Source: Deltaproteobacteria bacterium
Lineage (GTDB): Bacteria > Myxococcota_A > Polyangia > JAAYKL01
Assembly (NCBI GenBank): GCA_016935665.1
Contig: JAFGQN010000011.1
Location: 1-53,408 of the forward strand
Reading direction: 5' to 3'
Length of the DNA: 53,408 bases
The notes beneath the pieces are model-generated. The model had not been told where the DNA came from and did no database searches. It saw only the letters and a list, made by a program, of their open reading frames with translations. A program made the position numbers and the translations under genes. This document shows, in pieces, positions 40,221-50,200 of the stretch (position 1 is the stretch's first letter; each line of letters begins with the position of its first letter).

Positions 40221-41951
40221 ATGACGAAGTTAATAAAACATCTACCCATCATTATATTTCTGATTATATTGCAACTTTCATTAAATACTTTTGCAGGAAT
40301 TCCTCGGACAGGATCCCTGATAGCGGAATTTTGTTTATCGAATGTTCCCGGAGAACCGGAACCCGCCGCAGAGGCACTCCAGCCGACGCCACCATCACCG
40401 GAAGAACTGATTCTCGAACCTCAAATGCCGCCTCCAGTAGCTCACGCTGCCGCAAAAAAAAGAGGCGTGATTCCCTTTGGCGCTAATTTGTTTTCTGGAA
40501 ATTTTATTAAAACCAGAGAAAATGGCCTGAATCCATATTACAAAATAATGACTGGCGACAAAATTCAGGTCTCTGTCTGGGGAATTGCGGATATAACGAA
40601 CATTTTTACCGTCGATGGTCAGGGGAACATTTTTCTACCCGAAATTGGCCCAATTCACGTGGAAGGCGTTCGGTACGCGAAATTAAATGATGTTGTTTCA
40701 GCGGCTATTAAACAAGTATATTTGCGCAATGTGAAGGTATACACGAATTTGCTGACAGCCAATCCCATAGCTGTTTTTGTTACAGGAGGGGTGCAGAACC
40801 CGGGAAGGTATGCTGGACTTCCATCAGATAGCGTCCTTTTTTTCCTGGACCAAGCCAAAGGAATCGATCCGGCGCTGGGGAGCTATCGAAAGATAAAAAT
40901 TCTCAGAGAGGGGGAGGAAATTGCCAGCGTGGACTTGTACGATTTTCTACTTCGCGGAAATATACCAGTTCCCCAACTGCAGGACAATGATACGATTCTC
41001 ATCTCTCGGCGAGGTCCAATTGTAGAACTGGCAGGGAATGTTGCATCCCCGTGTTTGATAGAGTTCAAAGAAGACGGGAGTACCGGAGAGGATGCGATGA
41101 ACATCATTCCCAACGCTGCCACTGCGACAGAGGTTACGATTACTGGGATTCGTAAAAACAGACCGTTTGTAAAAACTGTTTCAATAGCCGACTTTTCCCG
41201 TGTACCCCTCTATCATGGCGATAAAATAGACGTTCGAACCGACGGACGAACAGAAACTATTCTTGTGAAACTTTTCGGCGAGTTCGAAGGGCCTACTATT
41301 TTGAACGTGAACCGTGGTTCCCGTCTGTTGGATGTTTTGAACCTTGTTCCAACCAGTAAAGAACTTGGGAATGTGAATGCAGTTCATATCCTGCGGCGTT
41401 CAGTGGCAATTGCTCAAAAAGATTCTATCAACGACTCTCTGTTCAGACTTGAAAAAAGCGCACTGCTGGCACTTTCCAATTCGCGAGGTGAAGCAGATAT
41501 TCGAGTAAAAGAAGCACAGTTAACGGCGCAATTTGTGAACCGAGCCAAACAGATTCAACCGCTGGGGAGACTGGTTACGGCACGAAACGGTAAGCAACTC
41601 AATGTACTTTTGGAAGATGGAGACACAATCGTTATCCCGCAAAAAACAAATGTTGTCCGAATTGGTGGAGAAGTCATGATGGCACAGGCGGTGATATTTC
41701 AGCACGATACCACTGCTTACGATTATATAAAAATGGCTGGCGGCTATTCCGACCGCGGGGATGATGATGTGGTAATTATATTGCATGCGGATGCCTCTGT
41801 ATCGATGGCCGATCCAGATACTGAAATCCAGCCAGGTGATGAAATTCTTGTGCCACCACGAATCGATGTGAAGGTACTTCAGAATGCCACCGATGTCATG
41901 CAAATCATCTATCAGGTTGCAATGTCTGCCGGTGTTGTTCTTGCAATATAG
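40221..41951 (+). CDS. kpsD: Outer-membrane polysaccharide export protein, KpsD type
   Basis: A 576-residue periplasmic/outer-membrane protein with a signal peptide (IIIFLIILQLSLNTFAG), a Pro-rich linker, a Poly_export domain (YYKIMTGDKIQVSVWGIADITN, VDGQGNIFLPEIGPIHVEG) and SLBB domains (VFVTGGVQNPGRYAGLPS, VRIGGEVMMAQAVIF). The length and lack of a lipobox fit KpsD, not the shorter lipoprotein Wza. The gene starts 73 bp after the KpsE type gene, with AGGAAA upstream. Together with the three preceding genes it forms a complete ABC-dependent capsule export path. Confidence 0.92.
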   Translation: MTKLIKHLPIIIFLIILQLSLNTFAGIPRTGSLIAEFCLSNVPGEPEPAAEALQPTPPSPEELILEPQMPPPVAHAAAKKRGVIPFGANLFSGNFIKTRENGLNPYYKIMTGDKIQVSVWGIADITNIFTVDGQGNIFLPEIGPIHVEGVRYAKLNDVVSAAIKQVYLRNVKVYTNLLTANPIAVFVTGGVQNPGRYAGLPSDSVLFFLDQAKGIDPALGSYRKIKILREGEEIASVDLYDFLLRGNIPVPQLQDNDTILISRRGPIVELAGNVASPCLIEFKEDGSTGEDAMNIIPNAATATEVTITGIRKNRPFVKTVSIADFSRVPLYHGDKIDVRTDGRTETILVKLFGEFEGPTILNVNRGSRLLDVLNLVPTSKELGNVNAVHILRRSVAIAQKDSINDSLFRLEKSALLALSNSRGEADIRVKEAQLTAQFVNRAKQIQPLGRLVTARNGKQLNVLLEDGDTIVIPQKTNVVRIGGEVMMAQAVIFQHDTTAYDYIKMAGGYSDRGDDDVVIILHADASVSMADPDTEIQPGDEILVPPRIDVKVLQNATDVMQIIYQVAMSAGVVLAI

Positions 41952-41995
41952 ACACGTGATGTTTCGAACACCTGATGTAAAAAGGACAAACCTCA

Positions 41996-44900
41996 TTGAC
42001 ATTCGTGAAAAATTTGTCCCTGCAAAAACTAAAGAAACACTGTTCTAACCTGGCGCGACGTTTGATATGGAAGTGGTCGGTCTATCATAAAAAAAAAATT
42101 CAGGAATCGGGCCTATTCGATGCCACATTTTATGAAAAGAATAATCCGGACGTAGATTTTCTATCGATCTCTCCTCTTCAGCACTTCATCCATTATGGAT
42201 GGCGAGAAAAACGAAATCCCAATCCACTCTTCGATATTGATTACTACTTATCGACAAACACAGACGCTGCCAGTATTGATTCGGATCCCCTGCTTCATTT
42301 CATTCAATGCGGCAGCCTTCGTTCCAAAAATCCTCATCCCCTTTTCGATGTCAGTTATTACAAACGGACCAATAACATCGTTGCTAAAAATAAAATTAAT
42401 CCCTTGACCCATTTTTTACGCGAAGGTGGCAGGACGCTGAGTAATCCTCATCCTCTTTTTGACTCCAGGTACTTTTTACAGTGTTGCCCGGAAGCTCAAG
42501 AAAGCCCATTGCTCCCAGTCGTCTACTACTGTCAATTTGGGCATTTGCATCAGCAGGGGCCACATCCGTTGCTGGACTATAAATTTTATCTCTCGCAATT
42601 TTCCAATGATTCAAATCTGAACATCGATCCGCTGATTCACTTCTGTGAAGAGGGATATAAAACCGGGAAGGACCCTGGTCCACTTTTCAGCACGGCATAT
42701 TATTATCAACACTACCCCGACGTACGTTTGGCAGGGATAAATCCCCTAAGTCATTTTGTACAGAATGGATGGAGAGAGCATCGAGACCCATCCCCTGATT
42801 TTTCAGTAAAACAATACCTGGAATTGAATGAAGATGTAATCGAATTGCAAATCGATCCCCTGTCACACTACGTGCTGTTTGGTCGAAAGGAGGGGCGTCG
42901 CATTTTTACAGACGCAACCACCGTCCCTTCAGCGTCACTTCTGGCCCCCCGAACCATCGTGACAGATGAGTCCTTTTATCAGTCGGCGTCGAAATTTCTG
43001 CATGTAGCACAAACTTATTCTTCCCACATAAACTTCCCACAATTTTCAATAGTGATGCCCACACACAACAGAGGAAATCTTATATGTAAGGCCATTGATT
43101 CGGTTTTAATGCAGCATTACCCTTATTTTGAACTGATCATTGTTGACGATGGCAGCACAGACAACACTTCAGCGATCATCAAACAACGTTACCAGAAGCA
43201 ACTGTCGACCCAAAAGGTCCGATACATGCCAATACCGAAATCAGGTCTTGGCGATGCACGAAATGTCGGCGTACTGGCTGCCCATTTTAACTGGATTGCA
43301 TATCTGGATTCTGACAACCAATGGTTGGAAAACACTTTAACATACATTGCATACACAATTTCCACAAACGGTTCATACAAGACTTTTTACGGCAACATTT
43401 GCCATGTCGATAAAGATAAGAATATCGTTGGCAAGAGTTTCTCGTTTAGAGAATTGCTTCACGAAAACTTTATCGACTTGAATGCATATGTTCATGCCCG
43501 GGAAATCATTTTCGATTGCGGATTCTTTGATACAACGCTGACTCGGTTAATCGACTACGACCTTGTCATCAGACACACTCGAAAATACAGTCCTGTTTAC
43601 ATTCCTGTCGTTCTCGTGAATTACCACCATTGCGGCGATAGTGTTACCCAGACGGTGAACGGTGTTATCAACCAGGACAGAATTAACAGGAAGCAACAGC
43701 GATATAACACCACTATCCATTTTAAAATCCCAGCATCATTTGACACAAGAGACGACAGCACCGTCCATCGCCGGGCAAAAAAGGTACAAACATGTTTAGC
43801 GGCGATGAACTACACTGTGGCAACGGAGTGTGTTGAACAAAGGCAGTCCAATATAAACGGCTATGGCGGACATATCAACCTGGTCATTCAAGGGGCCACT
43901 CCGTACACGCCGAATCCCAAAGACAAAAACATTCTCGTGGTTCCCCCTCTCGCATCACGCTTATCCGCCACGAAATACAATAAATTTGATGCCATCGTCG
44001 CGTCATCTGGGGAGTGGATAGATGATCAGTCTGACACCGTTTCTATCCCCTGCTACGAACTGGAATTGTTCTTTGAAAAAGCGATTACCCAGTCCATGCA
44101 GCTACCTCCCCGTGTTGACTCCGCTCAATATGAGCAGGATGGGCACAGTGATTCGGAGAATCATCCCAAAAGTCTGTTTAAAAAAGCCGTCGTACTCGCT
44201 CAAATTTTTGATTCGCTGAACCAGGCAGAAAGTTCAGTAGTTCCAGACAATGTCAGCCCCCCGGATAATATCCTTGATGAGCGCAACAGGAGCAGTCAGA
44301 TTGGCATCATTGACATAAACAGAGCGGCCAACAAGCTGCAGTGGCGAGTTCGGCTCGCTGACAAACTGGACAGCAACAGTGCATTCAGCCCATTCGACGG
44401 CAGAAAAATATGTCTTCATGTTCACGCTGTGGATATTGCCATGCTTGAAACACTAATGCCACATATCGCCGGTCTCTCCGCGATGTCGATAGATATTTTT
44501 GTTACCACCAGCAGCCCTAATAAAACCTCTTCGATAAAGACACTGCTAAAACAGCATCAATTGGCAGCGCGCCTTGAGGTTCTTCCATCGAAAAGCGAAA
44601 ATATAGACGGGCATCTGATGCAATTTGGATTGATGTGCGAAGGCTATGAATACATCTGTCATATCCACACAGATTTAAATAGCATGTCTCATTTCGATGA
44701 ATTATGGCTGACGTATCTGGTAACGAATCTGCTGCGGCACGCACCAGCTATCATTCACAAATTCGATGCAACACCGGAGCTGGGTCTCTATTACCCCGTC
44801 AATTATCCGCTCGTTATCAATGATAATCAGTGGGATGGCAGTTATCCTCTCGTTACGTCTATTCTCAAGGCTATTGGCGTATACTGTCCGCTGGGCAGCG

Positions 44901-45922
44901 CGTCGCACCCAGTTGAATCACCTCGCGGCGGTATGTATTGGGTGAGGACAAAATCAATTAAACAGCTGTTTTTAAATGCAGACAACATTAAACAGGAGCA
45001 GTTTACAACGTCTCCCCGCCCAGCCCTGGAACGCGCCTTTGAGTGTATGCTTCCAAAAGTAGTGACGCACAACGGATTTTGCTCCCGAAGTTTCCTACCC
45101 ATTTTATCCTATCAAGGAATATCTGAACCCAGATCGCGAATACTTCTATACGCGCTCGACGTCTCAAAATCGCCAGTTGATGACACTATTATTGACCAAC
45201 TCGGAGCAATGAAGTCTGTCGCAGAATCAATTCATGTCATTTGCAGTTACTGGCCGGGGACCAAAGCCCGATCCCGCATACGCAGCGTCACTGGGCGCGA
45301 TATTGTTATTCATTCCGGCCCATGGAGCGATACAAGCGCATGGAAGGCATTGATTCGGCGTATTCGCCCACGAAAGCTGCATCGCTTCCGTGATGTGATT
45401 CTAATGAACAATGCGTGCCTCGGACCAATCCTGGATATGCGGCCTATGTTTGACCAAATGGAAAAAAAAGCGTGCCATTTCTGGGGAATTACCGGCGAGG
45501 AACACTGTCCCCCTGGCGACGGATTGCCTGCGACAAATCAGACTGGCTTGGCGGGTCAACCATTTCATATTCATCCGTATTTTATAGTGTTTAAAAGAGA
45601 GGCAGTTGCAACACAGAATTTTGCCCAATTCTGGCGTTCAACGGATTCAGCAACGGATTTGATAGATGAATCGTTTTCCGGAGACTCGACTACGGACGGC
45701 ATTGAAGCAACACATTTTTTTGCAAACAGAGGCTACATCCCGGCTGTCTATATCCAGGAATCACTGAAACTGTCTTTGACGCACGCGTCATGCGACAATC
45801 TCCCCGAACTCTATTTACCACTAGGCGCGCCACTCTTGAAAAGAGAAAAAATGGACAAATATCTCAGAACACAAAAGATATCCGATATTGTCGAAGATCT
45901 AAAGCGCTTTTGCCCCTGGTAG
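41996..45922 (+). CDS. Large multidomain glycosyltransferase with seven N-terminal repeats
   Basis: The 1308-residue protein starts at TTG (41996), with AAAGGA 9 nt upstream; no better start is near. Residues ~41-305 hold seven repeats of ~38 residues (F-D-x2-Y-Y, DPLxHFxxxG, NPxPL). From ~350 is a GT-A family-2 glycosyltransferase (FSIVMPTHNRGN, IIVDDGSTDNTS, YLDSDNQW). A middle region (~560-800) is less clear. Two later parts resemble the RgpF rhamnan-synthesis fold: KICLHVHAVD...YICHIHTDLN near 804-885 and RILLYALDVSKS...MNNACLGP near 1048-1135. I infer a cytoplasmic polymerase adding several sugars to the capsule chain. Domain order is seen; substrates are not known. Confidence 0.85.
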   Translation: MTFVKNLSLQKLKKHCSNLARRLIWKWSVYHKKKIQESGLFDATFYEKNNPDVDFLSISPLQHFIHYGWREKRNPNPLFDIDYYLSTNTDAASIDSDPLLHFIQCGSLRSKNPHPLFDVSYYKRTNNIVAKNKINPLTHFLREGGRTLSNPHPLFDSRYFLQCCPEAQESPLLPVVYYCQFGHLHQQGPHPLLDYKFYLSQFSNDSNLNIDPLIHFCEEGYKTGKDPGPLFSTAYYYQHYPDVRLAGINPLSHFVQNGWREHRDPSPDFSVKQYLELNEDVIELQIDPLSHYVLFGRKEGRRIFTDATTVPSASLLAPRTIVTDESFYQSASKFLHVAQTYSSHINFPQFSIVMPTHNRGNLICKAIDSVLMQHYPYFELIIVDDGSTDNTSAIIKQRYQKQLSTQKVRYMPIPKSGLGDARNVGVLAAHFNWIAYLDSDNQWLENTLTYIAYTISTNGSYKTFYGNICHVDKDKNIVGKSFSFRELLHENFIDLNAYVHAREIIFDCGFFDTTLTRLIDYDLVIRHTRKYSPVYIPVVLVNYHHCGDSVTQTVNGVINQDRINRKQQRYNTTIHFKIPASFDTRDDSTVHRRAKKVQTCLAAMNYTVATECVEQRQSNINGYGGHINLVIQGATPYTPNPKDKNILVVPPLASRLSATKYNKFDAIVASSGEWIDDQSDTVSIPCYELELFFEKAITQSMQLPPRVDSAQYEQDGHSDSENHPKSLFKKAVVLAQIFDSLNQAESSVVPDNVSPPDNILDERNRSSQIGIIDINRAANKLQWRVRLADKLDSNSAFSPFDGRKICLHVHAVDIAMLETLMPHIAGLSAMSIDIFVTTSSPNKTSSIKTLLKQHQLAARLEVLPSKSENIDGHLMQFGLMCEGYEYICHIHTDLNSMSHFDELWLTYLVTNLLRHAPAIIHKFDATPELGLYYPVNYPLVINDNQWDGSYPLVTSILKAIGVYCPLGSASHPVESPRGGMYWVRTKSIKQLFLNADNIKQEQFTTSPRPALERAFECMLPKVVTHNGFCSRSFLPILSYQGISEPRSRILLYALDVSKSPVDDTIIDQLGAMKSVAESIHVICSYWPGTKARSRIRSVTGRDIVIHSGPWSDTSAWKALIRRIRPRKLHRFRDVILMNNACLGPILDMRPMFDQMEKKACHFWGITGEEHCPPGDGLPATNQTGLAGQPFHIHPYFIVFKREAVATQNFAQFWRSTDSATDLIDESFSGDSTTDGIEATHFFANRGYIPAVYIQESLKLSLTHASCDNLPELYLPLGAPLLKREKMDKYLRTQKISDIVEDLKRFCPW
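42116..42912 (+). repeat. Seven ~38-residue coding repeats in the glycosyltransferase
   Basis: Seven successive units begin F-D/S-x-x-Y-[YFL] and end with DPL-x-HF-x3-G-x-x-x-x-x-NPxPL. They are diverged at DNA level (no long identical tracts) yet conserved at protein level. Such repeats precede glycosyltransferase domains in other bacterial capsule and S-layer loci, with a presumed structural or substrate-binding role. Confidence 0.85.
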
Positions 45923-46046
45923 CACCACTGCTGCCGATACGCACCCTCCCCGACTCGTGGAACACGATTTGTGCTGGACGCACCGAATTAAACCGGATAA
46001 ATAAATGCCCCGTCCTGCTGTGACATAAAAATGATATTCACATGGA

Positions 46047-46832
46047 ATGCCACTAATGCAAAAGTTATTTTTTATACACATTATGAAAACAGCCGGCACA
46101 TCGATTCGCGGAATGCTGACTGCGGACCTTGGCGCCAAAGCCGTGTTCCCAAATGATAGCGATTTGAAGACGTTTCCCAATGGCTGGTACCCCCCAACAA
46201 CTGAAATGATTCGACTCTGCGCTGAAACGCGTCCACATAAGGTCGTATGCGGCCACTATCCATTTTCTCTTTCAGAACAACTGCCAAATTACAAAACCGC
46301 CACGTTTCTCAGAGAGCCTATCGCAAGAGCCATATCGCTGATTGAACATCGCAAGCGCTGTGCTCCCCGCTTACGCAATTTAACGTATGAACAAATAATC
46401 AACAGGGAAAAAGAATTTGTTTCCAAACAGCTTTTAAACTACCAGACCAAAGTGATGTCGATGACGCTTGGCGATGTGAACGCCGTTGCCGGTCCCATAG
46501 TGGAGAGCGCATTAACCGAAGCGGCAAAGAATATGCAGCGTTTGGACTTCCTGGGCATCACTGACCAATTCCAACAAAGCTGTGCTATTTTTGATCACCA
46601 ATTCGGTACTCAGCTTAGTCAACGAATCAGCCGACAAAATGTTGGCAACTATCGCGCTGAATGCTCACAGAAAGACAGGGATTTCATCGCGTCCTTTCTC
46701 AACCTTGACATCGCGCTTTATGCCTTGGCGAAAGAACAGTTCGCGCAAAGAAATGAGATTGACAGAACCTCAATAGCTCAAAAGCTTCGCGGCTTATTTA
46801 ACAGGCGTGGTACTTTTTTCGGACGCCGCTGA
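46047..46832 (+). CDS. Sulfotransferase family protein
   Basis: The 261-residue protein has the PAPS-binding loop FIHIMKTAGTSIRGML (Lys14) near its start and a 3'-phosphate-binding segment ATFLREPIARAISLIEH near residue 90. Both fit the Sulfotransfer_2-type family that moves sulfate from PAPS to a sugar hydroxyl. It lies among the polysaccharide genes, so a sulfated capsule is inferred. The ATG at 46047 and the one at 46056 are both possible; GGA is 8 nt before the second. It sits 124 bp after the glycosyltransferase gene and about 140 bp before rfbF. Confidence 0.82.
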   Translation: MPLMQKLFFIHIMKTAGTSIRGMLTADLGAKAVFPNDSDLKTFPNGWYPPTTEMIRLCAETRPHKVVCGHYPFSLSEQLPNYKTATFLREPIARAISLIEHRKRCAPRLRNLTYEQIINREKEFVSKQLLNYQTKVMSMTLGDVNAVAGPIVESALTEAAKNMQRLDFLGITDQFQQSCAIFDHQFGTQLSQRISRQNVGNYRAECSQKDRDFIASFLNLDIALYALAKEQFAQRNEIDRTSIAQKLRGLFNRRGTFFGRR

Positions 46833-46970
46833 TGGTTTGCCCAAAAATGCGCTGCTGATACACAAACGGTCAACCACTAAAATGATTGTCGTTCCAATTG
46901 GGTTATGATAACAAGCTGCCTTCATGTGCTTTTGTTTGCATTTTGATGCAAATCTCTTAAGGAGAAAGTT

Positions 46971-47753
46971 GTGAAAGTAGCAATTTTATGTGGTGGGCAG
47001 GGCACAAGACTTCAGGAAGCAACGGCAGGTTTGAAGCCCAAACCGATGGTCGAAATTGGCGGCCGACCAATTCTTTGGCACATCATGAAATACTATTCGT
47101 GTTTTGGTCACAGTGATTTTGTACTCTGTCTGGGACATCTCGCGTATGTCATCAAGGAGTACTTTTTAAATTACGAAGCAAATAACAGCGATTTTACCAT
47201 TCAACTCGATGACAGACATGGTATCCAATTCCATAGAAAACACGACGAGTCAGACTGGAGCATTACATTGGCAGACACCGGACCATCAAGTATGACAGGT
47301 TCCAGGGTTGCTCAAATCCAAAAGTATATTGGCAACGAAACCTTCATGCTCACATATGGCGATGGCCTGTCAGATGTCAACATCGATGATCTGCTGAAAT
47401 TTCACAAATCCCACGGGAAAACTGCCACCGTCACTGGCGTGACGCCGTCCGGCCGATTTGGACGCCTCAATTTGAGTGGAAACAAAGTCAATTCATTTGA
47501 AGAGAAACCAGCGGATGAAGGCGGAGGGAAAATCAACGGTGGGTTCTTTGTATTCGAACCCGGCATATTCGACTATGTCCAGACTGACCCATCCTGTGTT
47601 CTGGAGCGTACCCCAATGGAGCAACTGGCGCGGGACGGGGAGTTAATGATGTATGCTCACAATGGTTTCTGGGAATGTGTGGATACATACCGTGATTTGG
47701 TATCGCTGCAAAAAAAATGGAACAACGGCTCATCCCCATGGAAACGCTGGTAA
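46971..47753 (+). CDS. rfbF: Glucose-1-phosphate cytidylyltransferase
   Basis: It joins CTP and glucose 1-phosphate to CDP-glucose, the first step to CDP-3,6-dideoxyhexoses. The 260 residues match the family (about 257). The nucleotidyltransferase motif CGGQGTRL and GLKPKPMVEIGGRPILWHIMKYYS are clear, as are YGDGLSDVN, TPSGRFGRL and GGFFVFEPGIFDY. The start is a GTG at 46971 after AAGGAG. It opens the run rfbF-rfbG-rfbH-reductase-SDR. Confidence 0.95.
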   Translation: MKVAILCGGQGTRLQEATAGLKPKPMVEIGGRPILWHIMKYYSCFGHSDFVLCLGHLAYVIKEYFLNYEANNSDFTIQLDDRHGIQFHRKHDESDWSITLADTGPSSMTGSRVAQIQKYIGNETFMLTYGDGLSDVNIDDLLKFHKSHGKTATVTGVTPSGRFGRLNLSGNKVNSFEEKPADEGGGKINGGFFVFEPGIFDYVQTDPSCVLERTPMEQLARDGELMMYAHNGFWECVDTYRDLVSLQKKWNNGSSPWKRW

Positions 47754-47774
47754 TTTTTCAAGGAAGTTGGATAC

Positions 47775-48878
47775 ATGCTATTTGAAAAATTATCGGGAAA
47801 ACGCGTTTTACTCACTGGCCACACCGGATTTAAGGGTAGCTGGCTCAGTATGTGGCTAAATCAGCTGGGGTGTAAAGTGGCGGGTTATTCACTTTTGCCG
47901 GAAACAACCCCAAATCTGTTCACCCTCGCCAATGTCCAGGATATGGTTTCCCACCATGTGGCAGAGATTGAAGATTTTGATTCGCTGCTGAAGTTGTTTT
48001 CAGAGTTTCAACCGGAAGTCGTCTTTCATTTGGCGGCACAGCCACTGGTCAGACGCTCCTACAGAACACCAAGGGAAACCTTTTTCACCAATGTGGGGGG
48101 AACCATCAATGTAATGGAGGCTATCCGCCAAACCAGTTCGGTTGAGGCGGCTGTAATTGTGACCACTGACAAAGTATACGAGAACCGGGAATGGCTCTGG
48201 GGATATCGAGAGAACGAAGCGCTTGGCGGTCACGACCCCTACAGCGCGAGCAAAGGTGCTTGCGAAATTGTTGTATCCTCCTATATTCGGTCATTCTTCT
48301 CCTCGACATCGGCGGGGAATCCCGCAGTGGCCTCCGTAAGAGCTGGAAACGTTATCGGAGGTGGCGACTTTTCTGAAGATCGAATTATTCCCGATGCTGT
48401 GCGCGCCGTGTTGAATTCGGAACCTTTGCAGGTCCGCTCACCAGACGCCACTCGTCCATGGCAACACGTGCTGGAGCCGTTGGGGGCTTACCTGCTCCTC
48501 GCTTGCAAGCTTCTGGAAGCACCCCATTTCTCGGGCGCATGGAATATCGGTCCTTTTGGCCACGATGTCGCCACCGTTAAAGAAATCGTCGAGCATTTCT
48601 ACGAATCATTTGGTTCGGGAACTCTGGAATACCCCTCAGTGGATTCTCAAAAAGGGGTTCACGAAGCAAGACTCCTGGCACTATGCTGCGACAAAGCGCG
48701 AACTGAACTGGAGTGGCAGCCACAGTATTTGTCCCGCGATGCCATTTCGCTGACGTCGACATGGTATCACGATGTCCTGGTCAAAAACAAAGATGCACAA
48801 AAATGCTGTGTTCAGCAGATTTCACATTACAGTGGACTGCTCGAACAGTTTTATAATGGGAGTAACTCGACAAGATGA
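47775..48878 (+). CDS. rfbG: CDP-glucose 4,6-dehydratase
   Basis: It turns CDP-glucose into CDP-4-keto-6-deoxyglucose using bound NAD. The 367-residue extended SDR has GHTGFKGSWLS (cofactor loop), HLAAQPLVRRSY, TTDKVYENREW, YSASKGACE (Tyr-x3-Lys), and RAGNVIGGGDFSEDRIIPD, all diagnostic for the RfbG group. AAGGAAG precedes the ATG. Its stop overlaps the rfbH start (ATGA), so the two are coupled. Confidence 0.95.
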   Translation: MLFEKLSGKRVLLTGHTGFKGSWLSMWLNQLGCKVAGYSLLPETTPNLFTLANVQDMVSHHVAEIEDFDSLLKLFSEFQPEVVFHLAAQPLVRRSYRTPRETFFTNVGGTINVMEAIRQTSSVEAAVIVTTDKVYENREWLWGYRENEALGGHDPYSASKGACEIVVSSYIRSFFSSTSAGNPAVASVRAGNVIGGGDFSEDRIIPDAVRAVLNSEPLQVRSPDATRPWQHVLEPLGAYLLLACKLLEAPHFSGAWNIGPFGHDVATVKEIVEHFYESFGSGTLEYPSVDSQKGVHEARLLALCCDKARTELEWQPQYLSRDAISLTSTWYHDVLVKNKDAQKCCVQQISHYSGLLEQFYNGSNSTR

Positions 48879-50197
48879 CCTTAAAATCCAAACAAATTCG
48901 AAATCAAATTCTCGAACTTGTGAAAGAATTTCACATTGCCAGACAACGGGAAAATGATACGCTGTTTGTTCCTGCGGAAGTTCCAGTTCGTTATGCGGGG
49001 CGGGTTTTCGACCATACAGAAATCCAAAAAGCAACAGATGCTGCGCTGGATTTCTGGCTAACAGCCGGGCGATTCTCAGAAGAGTTTGAAGAGAGACTTT
49101 GCGAAATTCATGATGACAGAGAGACACTCATGGTGAACTCCGGTTCATCTGCCAATCTGATAGCCATTTCCACACTCACGTCTCCGCAACTGGGAGACAG
49201 ACAACTGCATCCTGGGGATGAAGTTATAACTGTGGCCGCCGGATTTCCAGCCACGGTGTCTCCCATCACACAAAATAATCTTATTCCGGTGTTCGTTGAT
49301 GTTGATTTGGGCGGTTACAACGCAATTCCCGAACAGATTGAAAAAGCGGTATCAGATAAAACAAAAGCAATCTTCCTGGCACACACCCTTGGAAACCCAT
49401 GGGACGTTGACGCCATATCTCAAATTGCCAAAGAAAATAACCTGTGGCTGATTGAAGACAATTGCGACGCCTTTGGTTCTTACTACAATGGCGAACGGAC
49501 AGGCACGTTTGGCGATATAGCCACATTTTCGTTTTATCCCGCGCATCACATTACCACAGGAGAAGGTGGTGCTGTGGCCTGCGCCACAGAGCTGCTGGCC
49601 AGAATTGCCAAGTCATTCCGTGACTGGGGTAGAGATTGTTATTGCAATGGCGGCGAAAACAATACCTGCGGCAAGCGATTTTCTCAGCAATACGGCACTT
49701 TGCCGCTGGGGTACGACCATAAATATGTATACTCGCACATCGGTTACAACCTGAAGGCAACAGAGTTTCAGGCGGCCATCGGTTGCGCGCAACTGGATAA
49801 ACTGGCGCATTTCGGTGAGGCCCGGCGGCGAAACCACGCCATTCTGACCGAGGGCTTAAAATCACTTGAAGACAAATTGATTTTGCACACCCCCACTGAA
49901 AAGTCAGACCCTTCCTGGTTTGCATACGTCATCACGGTGAAACCAGACGCCGGATTCACACGAAATGAGTTGGTGCAATATCTGGACGCTCAAAAGATTG
50001 AAACGCGAAATCTGTTTAGTGGCAACCTGTTGAGACATCCGGGATTTCAAAACATTGAACACAGAGTGATTGGAGACCTGGCCAACACCGACACAGTGAC
50101 AACAAACACATTTTTTATAGGTGTGTACCCCGGCATGACCGATGCCCATTTAAACCACATGATTGACGCTATTTCCGCGTTTACCAGGCAGAAATGA
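48875..50197 (+). CDS. rfbH: CDP-6-deoxy-xylo-4-hexulose 3-dehydrase (E1)
   Basis: A PMP-dependent, [2Fe-2S] enzyme that removes the C3 hydroxyl, the key step to 3,6-dideoxy sugars. The 440 residues show the aspartate-aminotransferase fold with His224 in place of the PLP lysine (SFYPAHHITTGEGG), the hallmark of this dehydrase. Four cysteines stand in the E1 pattern C197-x57-C255-x-C257-x7-C265, which I counted directly; it holds the [2Fe-2S] cluster. E1 needs a reductase to pass electrons, and the next gene is the expected place for it. The ATG overlaps the rfbG stop. Confidence 0.95.
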   Translation: MTLKSKQIRNQILELVKEFHIARQRENDTLFVPAEVPVRYAGRVFDHTEIQKATDAALDFWLTAGRFSEEFEERLCEIHDDRETLMVNSGSSANLIAISTLTSPQLGDRQLHPGDEVITVAAGFPATVSPITQNNLIPVFVDVDLGGYNAIPEQIEKAVSDKTKAIFLAHTLGNPWDVDAISQIAKENNLWLIEDNCDAFGSYYNGERTGTFGDIATFSFYPAHHITTGEGGAVACATELLARIAKSFRDWGRDCYCNGGENNTCGKRFSQQYGTLPLGYDHKYVYSHIGYNLKATEFQAAIGCAQLDKLAHFGEARRRNHAILTEGLKSLEDKLILHTPTEKSDPSWFAYVITVKPDAGFTRNELVQYLDAQKIETRNLFSGNLLRHPGFQNIEHRVIGDLANTDTVTTNTFFIGVYPGMTDAHLNHMIDAISAFTRQK

Positions 50198-50200
50198 ACC

